DNA of 53,636 nucleotides from Candidatus Cloacimonadota bacterium (GTDB taxonomy: Bacteria; Cloacimonadota; Cloacimonadia; Cloacimonadales; Cloacimonadaceae): the NCBI GenBank assembly GCA_030154085.1, contig JASKKR010000011.1, positions 1 to 53,636 on the forward strand. Reading direction: 5' to 3'. Shown piece by piece: positions 18,655 to 28,006 of this stretch (positions are counted from its first letter, which is position 1; every line of letters begins with the position of its first letter). Below the pieces are notes generated by a model. That model was not told where the DNA came from and made no database searches. It worked only from the letters and a program-made list of their open reading frames with translations. Position numbers and translations under genes: made by a program.

Positions 18655-20160
18655 TTAATTATCCTCCACTCTGACCTTGGCATGGAGCATGCTCTTGAGC
18701 CCAATGAAATCCTCCGGGCTGGCATAGATTTCTACTTCATCATCAGTTGCATCAAAATGAAAAGACCATTTGAGATAAACTTGCGGCAAGGTAAAGAGAT
18801 CCAGCTCACTCTTGGAAAGCTCCAAAGTCGCAGGTTCTTGCCAATCCTGGCTAATTTGAGAACTTTGGATAGATAATGACTTCACAAAACCGTAGCTCTG
18901 AGGATCATCCACATCTATTTCAGCCTCGCTGCCGAAATATGCATACGCGGTGCCTCCGATTGGGAGCTTGTTTTGCACTTGCATTATTAAACTGCTTTCC
19001 AACAGATTATTTTCTATCAAATCCCGATTGTCTTCAGTGATATCTATTTCCGTTGTTTCTTGCATGGTGATAGGATAATCAAAGATGGTCAATCTAAAGG
19101 GTACTTGCACCGTATAATCCGCTCTGAGCTTATCGTCTTTGTGCAAAATGCCCGATCCAGACTGACTGTCGATGATGAACCTAGCATCGATTATCTCAAT
19201 GGTTTCCGGCATCATTTGTATAATATCCTGGAATCCATCATGGATCATGAGAGTGCTATATACGGGACCCGAAAGTGTACTGGGGGCAATGCGAAAATTC
19301 TGACCATTGTCGTCCAAGATAGGGACAGTCAAGCTGAGATCGCCTCTGCTACCTCTCAAGAAACCAATAAATTCACACTCAAAACCAAGTTCATTTTCAA
19401 CCCCGATTTCCAAATAGACATCACTCACCTGAATTGCTTGGTCAATACCAAATGGATATTCGATCTGGATGGAAGCTGTAGACCCACTGGCAAAAATCTC
19501 ATATTCTTCTAAATCGCCAGCAAAAACACCAAAGCTGAGGGGGTCCACCATCAAGATGCTGAGCTCAGCAATAGGTGTATAATCCGGCTGAGATGATGTC
19601 GCTGACAGCTGCACGGTAAGCTCAGTTAGACTCTCTGTGGCGTCCAAAGAGCCAAAATAGTATCCGGCAAGATCAATATTTATCCACTCATCTGAGCCAG
19701 CATATTCTATCACAAACGGTTCCCCATCCGGCTGATGGATATCCAAGATGCTCAGGCTTAACTCCTGTACAGTTGGATCAACCGAAGCAAAGCGTACTTT
19801 GATATTGCCACTCTCCACCAAGCCATAACGAAGATTGAGATTTTGCTCATCTACCCCGATGGGGACGCTCTGGCTAATTTCTGTCCCCGAAAGCACGGGG
19901 AGATCCATGAGCTCAAGATTGGGGGATATATACACCTCACCCACTTCCGGAGTATCCAGCTCACCCTCAGTCTCCAGATACATGAGATCATTATCATCAA
20001 TGATGATGTTTACGCTGTCTGCCAGCTCTGAGATCAAGTAGCGCTCGTTTATGAGCGGAATATTCAGATCCAAATCCCAAATAGGCATTACAGGCTCTTT
20101 TATTTCGCAAGCGAAAAGAAAGATTGAAGCAAGCATTAAAAACAGTATCATTTGTTTCAT
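18655..20160 (-). CDS. putative outer-membrane lipoprotein, family not recognised
   Basis: The 501-aa protein has a lipoprotein signal (MKQMILFLMLASIFLFAC; lipobox LFAC, lipidated Cys18). The mature part is acidic and rich in short beta strands with repeated short Ile/Val-Asp patterns, and shows no catalytic motif I can name. It begins the block lipoprotein-barrel-vWA-SIMPL, with 1 bp to the barrel gene, suggesting the two act together at the outer membrane. An assembly, adhesion or scaffold role is possible but not shown. Confidence 0.75.
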   Translation of the reverse strand: MKQMILFLMLASIFLFACEIKEPVMPIWDLDLNIPLINERYLISELADSVNIIIDDNDLMYLETEGELDTPEVGEVYISPNLELMDLPVLSGTEISQSVPIGVDEQNLNLRYGLVESGNIKVRFASVDPTVQELSLSILDIHQPDGEPFVIEYAGSDEWINIDLAGYYFGSLDATESLTELTVQLSATSSQPDYTPIAELSILMVDPLSFGVFAGDLEEYEIFASGSTASIQIEYPFGIDQAIQVSDVYLEIGVENELGFECEFIGFLRGSRGDLSLTVPILDDNGQNFRIAPSTLSGPVYSTLMIHDGFQDIIQMMPETIEIIDARFIIDSQSGSGILHKDDKLRADYTVQVPFRLTIFDYPITMQETTEIDITEDNRDLIENNLLESSLIMQVQNKLPIGGTAYAYFGSEAEIDVDDPQSYGFVKSLSIQSSQISQDWQEPATLELSKSELDLFTLPQVYLKWSFHFDATDDEVEIYASPEDFIGLKSMLHAKVRVEDN

Positions 20161-20180
20161 AATAATTTCCTCTTTTTACC

Positions 20181-21119
20181 TTAATGGAGTTCTTCTCCCA
20201 ACTCCCGGCTTCTCGCGGAGGAATGGCTATTTAGATAGCTGCATTTGTGAGCTCGAAGGAGTTGGATTTGTTGGGCATCCAGTTGTGCCAAAAGATCTGG
20301 CTCTTTTTCCAATTTTCTAATTAAAAGTTCTTGTTTTACCAGCTCACCAAAAGCTGGATGAAAAGCTCCAGCTACAACATCTTCTGGATCGAGATTTGAA
20401 GGCAAGCCATACTTGATGATGCGAATCGAGAGCGGGAGACAATACTCGGTATAATCTGCACAGATACTCACCGCTTCTGAGAGCTGAAGAGGACGATATT
20501 CTCCTCTCCGATAGAGCCCCTCCAATAGTGTACCTTTAATCACCACGAGGGGATATAGCCTGAGCAGATCAGGCGCTAAATCGCCCAAAATCTCTATGTT
20601 AGTTTTGAGTGTCTGTGCATTTGATCCAGGCAATCCGGGAATGAGCTGCACCCCCAAGGTGAAGCCATCAGACCTCACCTTGCAGCAGGCTTCCAAAGCT
20701 TCTTTGCCGTTATAATTGCGTCCACTTTCTCGCAACGGACGATCACAGAAATCCTGAATTCCCAGTTCAATCGTCTTGACTCTATATTTGTGGCAAAGCT
20801 CGAGGGCAGCATCCTTCAGATAGGCAGGATGAGTCGAGATGCGGATGCTGGTATATTCATCCAATATCTCGAAGACTCGGCTCAAAAGCATTTCTTGGCG
20901 CTTCAAAGGCATAGCGGTAAAGCTACCCCCGTAAAAGGCAATCTCTTTCTTCCTGCCGAGATTACGACGGATAAAAGCCTGAAGTGCTGGAATTGCAGCA
21001 TCCAGATCAAAGCTTTCGACTCCAGAGATCTTACGTTGATCACAGTATACGCAGCCTCCGGGACAAGCCTCGTTTGGAATAAAGAGTGGATATATCAGGG
21101 TTCTATCCGGTTTGGACAT
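20181..21119 (-). CDS. radical SAM protein, Elp3/YhcC-like
   Basis: The 312 aa carry the [4Fe-4S]/SAM motif CPGGCVYC at residues 19-26 (CX3CX2C), AFYGGSFTAMP, and RISTHPAYL, ELGIQDF and VQLIPGLPGS, the strand motifs of Elp3-type radical SAM domains. The GNAT acetyltransferase domain of true Elp3 is absent, and the protein ends soon after the barrel. Related proteins without that domain are uncharacterised. It lies 4 bp after the hydrogenase gene and 20 bp before the lipoprotein gene on the same strand. A link to hydrogenase maturation is unlikely, since HydE and HydG have different motifs. Confidence 0.8.
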   Translation of the reverse strand: MSKPDRTLIYPLFIPNEACPGGCVYCDQRKISGVESFDLDAAIPALQAFIRRNLGRKKEIAFYGGSFTAMPLKRQEMLLSRVFEILDEYTSIRISTHPAYLKDAALELCHKYRVKTIELGIQDFCDRPLRESGRNYNGKEALEACCKVRSDGFTLGVQLIPGLPGSNAQTLKTNIEILGDLAPDLLRLYPLVVIKGTLLEGLYRRGEYRPLQLSEAVSICADYTEYCLPLSIRIIKYGLPSNLDPEDVVAGAFHPAFGELVKQELLIRKLEKEPDLLAQLDAQQIQLLRAHKCSYLNSHSSARSRELGEELH

Positions 21120-21123
21120 TGTT

Positions 21124-22875
21124 CTATTCAGGATGTGATATCTTTAGGGGACGGGCGATATAGCTGGTATGGAGCAGCTTCTTTGCCTTCGCACTGTTAG
21201 GTCTTTCTAGATACTCTTTATAGAGATTTTGAATGGACTGATTATTATGAGATTCACGTCTTAAAGCATTATCATCGTCCCTGTATAGTCCTCTGGCTCT
21301 TGCCATACGAGTCCGATTTGTACTGCGATATGGCTGTCCACCTCCACCTACACAGCCACCACTACAAGCCATCACTTCAACGAAGTGATAAGGAGGTTCC
21401 GCACCTTTTATCTTGGCACTGCGGATCTCTTCCATAAGGATATTGACATTGCCCAATCCGGAAGCAACTCCAATCCGGATTTCCTTGCCAAGTAAATTGA
21501 TCTTCCCTTTTTTGATGCCTTTGCCCCCACGTACAAATCCGATCTTGGGATCAGGAAGTTCCTCGCCTGTAGCAAGATAATGGGCAGTTCTCAGAGCTGC
21601 TTCCATCACACCTCCGGTAGCTCCAAATATAGTGCCCGCTCCGCTATATTCGCCCATAGGGTCATCTGCAACGCCATCCTGCAGCTTTGCTAGATCAATG
21701 CCGCGAGTCTTGAGCATGCGTGCCAATTCCCGAGTTGTGATGGTGAGATCAACGTCCTTATGCCCAGAGGCATACATATCTTCCATGCGCTCAATCTCAT
21801 ATTTCTTGGCGGTGCACGGCATCACTGAAACCAAGAAGATATTTTCAGGATTCAACTTCATCTTTTCTGCCCAATAGGTTTTCACCATAGTCCCAACCAT
21901 CTGATGTGGACTCTTAGAAGAGGAGAAATGCGGGATCAGATCGCTGTGGAACTTCTCCAAATAGTCAACCCACGAAGGACAACAAGTTGTGATCAGTGGG
22001 AATTGTTCAGGATGTTCCTGGAAAATATGCACAAATTCACTAGCTTCTTCCATGATCGTTAGATCAGCACCGAAGTTGGTATCGAAAACATATTTGAAAC
22101 CTAACTCTCGCAAAGCAGTGTACATTTTGCCTTTGACATTGGTACCTGGTTTGTAGCCAAATTCTTCCCCGAGAGCCACTCTCACCGCTGGAGCTTCCTG
22201 CGCAACCAAGATAAGGTCAGGATTATCAAGTGCTGCCCACAACGCTTCTGAATCATCATTTTCATAGATGGCAGCCACAGGGCAATGGGCACTGCATTGA
22301 CCGCATTTTACGCATTCACTGCTTTCCAACTTCCGGTCAAAGGTGGGTCCTACAAAAGTCTCAAATCCACGGTCACTACTCTGCAGAGCGTGCACTGCTT
22401 GCACTTCATTACAGACATAGGTGCAGCGTCCGCAATTTACGCAGTAAGAAGGATCCAAGGTAATGGAAGGAGAAGATTCATCCCTACCTTTATATTTGCG
22501 CTTGACCTTCTTCAAGTGCATATGGCGGATTGCCAATTCCTGCGCAAGATCTTGCAATTCGCAGCGTCCGTTCTTGATGCATTCAGGGCAGTTGTTGGGA
22601 TGGTTTGACAGGATAAGCTCAACCGCTTCCCGTCTCAGATCCAAAAGCTTCTTGCCCGTGGTTTTGATCTGCATCCCTTCTTCGCAGGGTGTTGAGCAAG
22701 CGCGAACTGCGCGTCCATTAATTTCCACCATACAGACTCCACAATTACCAAAAGCCGGTAAATCTTCATGATAGCAGAGATGGGGAACAGGATATCCGGC
22801 TTTGGTGCAAGCGTGCAAAACCTTGGTATTCTTTAGCACTTGTGTGGCTTTACCATTGACATAGACTGTGATCAT
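21124..22875 (-). CDS. [FeFe] hydrogenase catalytic subunit, multi-cluster HydA/HndD type
   Basis: This enzyme interconverts H2 and protons/electrons in the cytosol. The 583 aa contain an N-terminal [2Fe-2S] domain (GNCGVCMVEI), the His-Cys [4Fe-4S] site (HPNNCPEC..GRCELQ), two [4Fe-4S] motifs (CVNCGRCTYVC and CVKCGQCSAHC) and the H-cluster domain: TTCCPSW at about 298, MPCTAKKYE at about 353 and ACSGGCVGGGGQP at about 498. The C-terminal LLHT.Y tail is typical of HydA in multimeric, electron-bifurcating hydrogenases. No hydB/hydC lies next to it; NuoE/NuoF-type genes occur at 50545-52784. TTCCP replaces the more usual TSCCP. No maturation genes (hydE, F, G) are in the window. Confidence 0.93.
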   Translation of the reverse strand: MITVYVNGKATQVLKNTKVLHACTKAGYPVPHLCYHEDLPAFGNCGVCMVEINGRAVRACSTPCEEGMQIKTTGKKLLDLRREAVELILSNHPNNCPECIKNGRCELQDLAQELAIRHMHLKKVKRKYKGRDESSPSITLDPSYCVNCGRCTYVCNEVQAVHALQSSDRGFETFVGPTFDRKLESSECVKCGQCSAHCPVAAIYENDDSEALWAALDNPDLILVAQEAPAVRVALGEEFGYKPGTNVKGKMYTALRELGFKYVFDTNFGADLTIMEEASEFVHIFQEHPEQFPLITTCCPSWVDYLEKFHSDLIPHFSSSKSPHQMVGTMVKTYWAEKMKLNPENIFLVSVMPCTAKKYEIERMEDMYASGHKDVDLTITTRELARMLKTRGIDLAKLQDGVADDPMGEYSGAGTIFGATGGVMEAALRTAHYLATGEELPDPKIGFVRGGKGIKKGKINLLGKEIRIGVASGLGNVNILMEEIRSAKIKGAEPPYHFVEVMACSGGCVGGGGQPYRSTNRTRMARARGLYRDDDNALRRESHNNQSIQNLYKEYLERPNSAKAKKLLHTSYIARPLKISHPE

Positions 22876-22961
22876 ATTATCTCCAAATTCGATTATTCAT
22901 CATTAATGCAGTAATATACAGCTAACCTTTGTTGTCAAGCGCTGCTTTATCTAAGCTATAT

Positions 22962-24386
22962 CTAATTCTGAGGAGAAAATTCCCTTTCTACTACGCGGAT
23001 AATAACATCCAAAAAAAGATCACCAGTTTCTTCAATATCCTGTGGTTCAAATCCCAGATACTTATCCCATTGGCTGACTACATAGTCATGGGTTACTACT
23101 CGATATACTTGATCAGGATGGATATTCTCTCCATTGATGCGAAAGATGCCCCCATCTCCCAACCAATCCGGGCTGGAAACAGTGAGAATGTCATAGGGTC
23201 TATCCCGCGCAATCTGGAGATTCTTGGCTTGAGCAGTTAGGATGTCTTCCCCGGTGCAAGAAAACAGAGTGACCGTATTACCAAAAGGAATATATTCGTG
23301 CAGATCCCGGAGAGTTATAGGTCCTGCCGGAAGGTGTTTGCGCAATCCACCGTTATTTATCATAGCAAGCTGAGCTGAGGGATATTCAGATAAAAGTGCC
23401 TTTGCCACCCAATCCGAGCCCTTAGTAACCGAATACTTATCCACTTCAAAATCAAAAGGCAAGATCCCTGACACTTTGGAAAGCTGCCTTTCCATATCTG
23501 AGATATTTTCAATTAGAAAGTCCGCAATTTCGGATTGAAAGTCTTCTGGAGGCTGTGATAGCGCAATCAATTGACTGGATATCGAGCTAATGCGATCGTC
23601 TTCCACTTCCAGATCTATCTGCCCGAGGAAGCGAAGATGGCTGCCCGAAGACAGGATATAGATGCCATTTTCTACCACTGGCTTGGTTGTTGCCAAGTGA
23701 GAGTGTCCACCGATGATAAGATCCACCCTGTCATCCAGAGCCCGAGCCAGCTCCTGATCCTGATCGAAGCCATTATGCGTAAGCAGGACGATGAGATCGG
23801 TGGCTTCATCAACTTCATCCAGAATGGCATCCAGCGCTTCTGCATAGGGCAGGATCTCGATATCTTGCACATTCTCTGCTTTGACACGATCGGGTAGGCT
23901 TTGGATCGTAAGTCCAATGACGCCCACGGATACTGCTCCCATCTCAAAGATACCATATTTGCCATCACCAAATGAGGAGCCATCAGCGTTGAGCAAGTTT
24001 GCACTATAGAAGGGAAAGTCTGCCCTTTCCGTCAGAGCTTTGGCGTGCGCATAGCTGATGTCAAACTCATGATTTCCATATGTGGCAGCATCGATTCCGA
24101 GCCGGCTAAAGGTTTCCAACACAGCCCCACCCACAAGGTTTTCATATTCCAAACTGGAAAAGATTGTCCCGGTGAGCATATCCCCTGCATCGAGCCAAAG
24201 ACTGTGTTCCACTTCGCTGCGGCTTTGGGTCAGATGATATTCCAAGGCTGTATAGCCGCCGATTCCATCCGAAGATGGTTCATAGGCAGCGTGGCTATCA
24301 TTTGTATGTAGGATTCTCAGACTTTCGGCTGCTAAACTGCAGCTTATGATGATCAATAATAGAAGTACGAGGAATCTCTTAGTCAT
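22962..24386 (-). CDS. secreted 5'-nucleotidase / UshA-family metallophosphoesterase
   Basis: Members hydrolyse nucleotides or cyclic nucleotides in the periplasm. The 474 aa start with a signal peptide (MTKRFLVLLLLIIISCSLAA; IISC could also be a lipobox). The metallophosphoesterase domain (about 20-290) shows ILHTNDSHA, WLDAGDMLTGT, TYGNHEFD, LLTHNGF and IIGGHSH, all metal-site motifs. The 5-nucleotidase C-terminal domain (about 300-474) has AMINNGGLR, EYIPFGNTV and ILTVSSPDWLGDGG. Length is slightly below the 550 aa of UshA. It overlaps kdsB by 4 bp. Confidence 0.9.
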   Translation of the reverse strand: MTKRFLVLLLLIIISCSLAAESLRILHTNDSHAAYEPSSDGIGGYTALEYHLTQSRSEVEHSLWLDAGDMLTGTIFSSLEYENLVGGAVLETFSRLGIDAATYGNHEFDISYAHAKALTERADFPFYSANLLNADGSSFGDGKYGIFEMGAVSVGVIGLTIQSLPDRVKAENVQDIEILPYAEALDAILDEVDEATDLIVLLTHNGFDQDQELARALDDRVDLIIGGHSHLATTKPVVENGIYILSSGSHLRFLGQIDLEVEDDRISSISSQLIALSQPPEDFQSEIADFLIENISDMERQLSKVSGILPFDFEVDKYSVTKGSDWVAKALLSEYPSAQLAMINNGGLRKHLPAGPITLRDLHEYIPFGNTVTLFSCTGEDILTAQAKNLQIARDRPYDILTVSSPDWLGDGGIFRINGENIHPDQVYRVVTHDYVVSQWDKYLGFEPQDIEETGDLFLDVIIRVVEREFSPQN

Positions 24387-25117
24387 TGCTCCTCCACGAA
24401 AACCTTTGCAAGACGTTCCAGATCAGCCGGGGTGTCGATGCCTATGCCTTGATAATCGGTCATCATCATGCGAATGCGGATGCCGTGTTCCAAGGCTCGT
24501 AATTGTTCCAACTTTTCGATGACCTCATATTGACCTTGTGGCAGTTTCACAAACTCCATCAGTACAGCATGGCGAAAGCCATACACACCAATATGCCGAT
24601 AGTAGGTGCAAGTCCCGATTTGATCGCGATCATAGGGAATTGGGCTGCGGGAAAAATACATAGCATAGCCTTGAGCGTCGCAGACTACCTTGACAATATT
24701 GGGATCATTGAGCTGATCAAGCTCCGAGATTGGAGTCATCAGACTTGCCATCTGGGTATCAGGCTCTGCAAAAGCGCTTAGCACCTGTGACAATGCCTCA
24801 TTCGAAATCTGCGGCTCATCACCTTGCACATTAAGGATGATACTATCCTCTTCTAAAAGCTCTGCCACCACAGAAATGCGATCAGTTCCGCTGGGCAGAT
24901 TACTATCCGTTAACACGACCGTTGCCCCAATATCCTGCGCCATTGACGAAATGCGTAGATCATCAGTTGCAATAATCACATCGTCAAAAAGATTGCTACC
25001 CTTCACTCTTTCATACACATGTCTTAGGATTGGCTTGCCATGAAGTAATGCCAAGGGCTTCCCGGGGAAACGGCTTGAGTCATAGCGAGCTGGGATCACA
25101 GCATAATGTTTTACCAT
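24383..25117 (-). CDS. kdsB: 3-deoxy-manno-octulosonate cytidylyltransferase KdsB
   Basis: KdsB activates KDO with CTP to CMP-KDO for the LPS inner core, so the organism probably makes LPS. The 244 aa match family length. Motifs are VIPARYDSSRFPGKPL at the N-terminus, VIIATDD, TSNLPSGTDR-like (DSNLPSGTDRI), VQGDEP, and RHIGVYGFR in the C-terminal half. It lies 19 bp after mnmG and its stop overlaps the nucleotidase ATG (ATGA). Confidence 0.96.
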   Translation of the reverse strand: MVKHYAVIPARYDSSRFPGKPLALLHGKPILRHVYERVKGSNLFDDVIIATDDLRISSMAQDIGATVVLTDSNLPSGTDRISVVAELLEEDSIILNVQGDEPQISNEALSQVLSAFAEPDTQMASLMTPISELDQLNDPNIVKVVCDAQGYAMYFSRSPIPYDRDQIGTCTYYRHIGVYGFRHAVLMEFVKLPQGQYEVIEKLEQLRALEHGIRIRMMMTDYQGIGIDTPADLERLAKVFVEEQ

Positions 25118-25136
25118 CTTGTCTTCCTGCGGAGGA

Positions 25137-26987
25137 TCAATCTTGCCTCTCCTCAGTCTTTTTATAATTTTTCTTCAGCCAGATCAACAATGCTGAAGTG
25201 TCTGTATAGTTCACGCCTGGAATGCGCATTGCTTGAGCTATATTGATGGGTCTGATGCGATCCAATTTTTCGCGAGCTTCCCATGCCAGGCTTTTGATCT
25301 GAAAATAGTCGATATCGCTTGGGATGCGATAGTCCTCTGCCTTGCGATGCTTCTGAAGCTCTTGGTACATCCGCTTTAGATAGCCGGAATACTTAATCTC
25401 CAGCTCTACTCTTAGTCGGATATCCGCATCCATATCAACCGGAATCTCATAACCATATTTTGTTAGATCTTCCAGGCTTATATCAGGTCTTTTGAGAATC
25501 TGACAGAGCTTATCCGGTTCTTTCAGGTCTGGATGTTTTGTGCTATTGGTAGTTTGTAGATGCAGCAACTCGCGCTCTTTGATGCGGCGCATATTTTCAA
25601 AAGCTTGCCACCTGGAATCAGATATCAATCCCAATTGCCTGCCTAATGGCATTAACCGCTCATCAGCATTATCTTGCCTCAGTAGCAGCCGATACTCGGC
25701 ACGAGAGGTAAACATGCGATACGGCTCGTTTGTCCCACAATTCACCAGATCATCCAGCAAGACACCAATATATGCTTCACTGCGTGAGAGCACAATAGGG
25801 TCTTTATCCTCAAGTGACAGACTCGCATTGATGCCTGCCATAATTCCCTGTGCTGCAGCCTCTTCATAGCCAGATGTCCCATTGATCTGACCTGCCAAAT
25901 AAAGACCAGGTATCTTTTTGCTTTCCAGCCAAGGGTAAATTTCGGAAGGGTCTACATAGTCGTATTCAATAGCATAAGCATAGCGCATGATGCGAGCCTT
26001 TTCCAAACCTGGAATGCTGTGTACAATCTCCTCTTGGATCTCAGCTGGTAGACTGGTGGAGAGTCCATTGACATAGCCTTCGCTGGAGTGCAGCCCTTCC
26101 GGTTCGATGAAAATATGATGGCTTTCACGTTGCGGAAATTTTACGATTTTATCTTCGATAGAAGGACAGTAGCGCGGTCCTATCCCTTTGATCATCCCAC
26201 CATAAAGTGCGGAAAGACCAATGTTTGCCCTGATGATATCATGGGTTACCTTGGTGGTCTTGCTGATATAGCAGTCCACTTTATTCTGCAGTTTTATATC
26301 TCTGTAAAAAGAAAATCCCGAAGGGTTCTCATCTCCGGGCTGTGGTTCCAGGGCAGAATAATCCAGAGAATTCAGATCCACCCGCGGAGGAGTTCCCGTC
26401 TTAAACCGTGCGAGAGTCAGCCCTAGCTCTGCCAAAGATTGGGAGAGTTCGTCTGATGCGGGCTCTCCGCTTCTGCCGCCTTTGAAACTCGTCTTTCCAA
26501 TGTGGATTCGTCCTCTCAAAAAAGTACCGCTGGCAATAATTATCTTGCTAGCCTGATATTCCCGCCCAATCTGGCTAATGCAGCCAGATATCTTCCCATT
26601 GGTGAGGACCAGAGCCGTGATATTGGCTTCGATGATGCGTAGATTGTCCTGGCTTTCCACCGCTATTCGCATCTCTTCAGAATATCTCATGCGATCAATT
26701 TGTGCACGTGGTGCCCAGACGGCTGGTCCTTTGCTGCGATTTAACATCCGATAGTGAATTCCCGTCAAATCAGCCACGCGTCCCATCTCTCCCCCCAGGG
26801 CATCTATCTCACGCGCCAGGTGCCCTTTGGCAGGACCTCCAATCGACGGATTGCAGCTCATACGACCGATGGCTTCAAGCTTGATAGTAAAAAGTGCTGT
26901 ATTTGCTCCTCGGCGTGCCGCAGCAAGTGCTGCCTCTATTCCAGCATGCCCGGCACCGATTACAATGATATCAAATTTTTCTTGCAT
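25137..26987 (-). CDS. mnmG: tRNA uridine-5-carboxymethylaminomethyl(34) synthesis enzyme MnmG
   Basis: MnmG is the FAD-dependent partner of MnmE in wobble-uridine modification. The 616 aa are full length: [18 protein letters not shown] (FAD-binding), [53 protein letters not shown], the [16 protein letters not shown] block and the C-terminal helical domain. mnmE is about 23 kb away here, whereas the two are adjacent in many genomes. It is followed by kdsB and preceded by ysxC (37 bp). Confidence 0.97.
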   Translation of the reverse strand: MQEKFDIIVIGAGHAGIEAALAAARRGANTALFTIKLEAIGRMSCNPSIGGPAKGHLAREIDALGGEMGRVADLTGIHYRMLNRSKGPAVWAPRAQIDRMRYSEEMRIAVESQDNLRIIEANITALVLTNGKISGCISQIGREYQASKIIIASGTFLRGRIHIGKTSFKGGRSGEPASDELSQSLAELGLTLARFKTGTPPRVDLNSLDYSALEPQPGDENPSGFSFYRDIKLQNKVDCYISKTTKVTHDIIRANIGLSALYGGMIKGIGPRYCPSIEDKIVKFPQRESHHIFIEPEGLHSSEGYVNGLSTSLPAEIQEEIVHSIPGLEKARIMRYAYAIEYDYVDPSEIYPWLESKKIPGLYLAGQINGTSGYEEAAAQGIMAGINASLSLEDKDPIVLSRSEAYIGVLLDDLVNCGTNEPYRMFTSRAEYRLLLRQDNADERLMPLGRQLGLISDSRWQAFENMRRIKERELLHLQTTNSTKHPDLKEPDKLCQILKRPDISLEDLTKYGYEIPVDMDADIRLRVELEIKYSGYLKRMYQELQKHRKAEDYRIPSDIDYFQIKSLAWEAREKLDRIRPINIAQAMRIPGVNYTDTSALLIWLKKNYKKTEERQD

Positions 26988-27024
26988 TATGGACTCTGCT
27001 TTCTACTTCGAGAACTCGCTCCAG

Positions 27025-27633
27025 CTACAATCTGGATTCCAGAAACTTATTAATCTCTTCCATCCCAGTATTTTTTAGTGCAGACACCGGATAAATTGCC
27101 TCTGATCTCAAGCCAAGCCCTTTTGCCAAATCGCTTAATACCTTCTTGTGCTTAGTCTTGGGAATCTTATCAGCTTTGGTGGCAATCACACAGTGATCTA
27201 TCTCACGCAATCTGAGCATATCCAGCATCAAAATGTCCTTCTTGTCCGCAGGATGTCGTATGTCTACCAGGACAAAGATGCTCTTCAACTGAGGACGTTG
27301 CTCAAAATATTTATTCACCATCCTCCGCCATTTCTCCTGCTCATTTAGGCTTACTTGGGCAAAGCCATAACCAGGAAGATCCGTAAATTGCATAAAGCCT
27401 GATCTATTGTCTTCATCTATCTTGTAACGGATCAAAAAAAAGTTTAATAGCCGCGTCTTCCCAGGTGATCCAGAGGTTTTGGCAAGACCATTGTGTTTGG
27501 TTAATAGATTGATCAATGATGATTTTCCCACATTGCTACGTCCGGCAAAGGCAAATTCCGGATAGGCAGAAGCAGGATAGTCTGCTGGCTCTATCGCACT
27601 TTTTACATAAAATGAATCCACTATTCTAAGCAT
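27025..27633 (-). CDS. ysxC: ribosome biogenesis GTP-binding protein YsxC/EngB
   Basis: YsxC is an essential GTPase of the TrmE-Era class that assists 50S assembly. The 202 aa have the P-loop FAGRSNVGKSS, DLPGYGFA, and the base-recognition motif TKADKI, in normal order and spacing. It overlaps queD by 8 bp and precedes mnmG, so it sits in a tRNA/ribosome-oriented run of genes. Confidence 0.95.
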   Translation of the reverse strand: MLRIVDSFYVKSAIEPADYPASAYPEFAFAGRSNVGKSSLINLLTKHNGLAKTSGSPGKTRLLNFFLIRYKIDEDNRSGFMQFTDLPGYGFAQVSLNEQEKWRRMVNKYFEQRPQLKSIFVLVDIRHPADKKDILMLDMLRLREIDHCVIATKADKIPKTKHKKVLSDLAKGLGLRSEAIYPVSALKNTGMEEINKFLESRL

Positions 27634-27997
27634 GACTATAGATTACACTGCTGCGTTCTGATTCATAGATTTCCACTTCCTTGATCTGAGCAGGATATGC
27701 CTCTAAACCTTTCGCCATTTCTTCAAAAATGATGCGAGCCAAATTTTCGGAAGTCGGATTTTGACCATTCAACAGCGGTAGTTCATTTAGATATTCATGA
27801 TCCAAAAGATCCAGGATATTTTCCAAAACCTGTTTGATAACACCATAGTCCAGTGCCATGCCGATCTCGTCCAGATCTTCACAGATGATTCCTACCCGTA
27901 CCTTCCAATTGTGCCCATGCAATTGGGAACAAGCCCCTTGATATCCACAAAGGCGATGCGCTGCTGAAAAGTGGTCACTTACATTGAGTAAATACAT
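27626..27997 (-). CDS. queD: 6-carboxy-5,6,7,8-tetrahydropterin synthase QueD
   Basis: QueD makes 6-carboxytetrahydropterin in queuosine/7-deazaguanine synthesis. The 123 aa show the zinc ligands FSAAHRL and LHGHNW, the catalytic Cys in GACSQLH, LDYG and LDHEYLNE, and an ending with VEIYES, all QueD/PTPS hallmarks. Length is normal. No queC, queE or queF is nearby, and no preQ1 riboswitch was seen upstream. It overlaps ysxC by 8 bp. Confidence 0.93.
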   Translation of the reverse strand: MYLLNVSDHFSAAHRLCGYQGACSQLHGHNWKVRVGIICEDLDEIGMALDYGVIKQVLENILDLLDHEYLNELPLLNGQNPTSENLARIIFEEMAKGLEAYPAQIKEVEIYESERSSVIYSHA

Positions 27998-28006
27998 AAT
28001 GATCTC

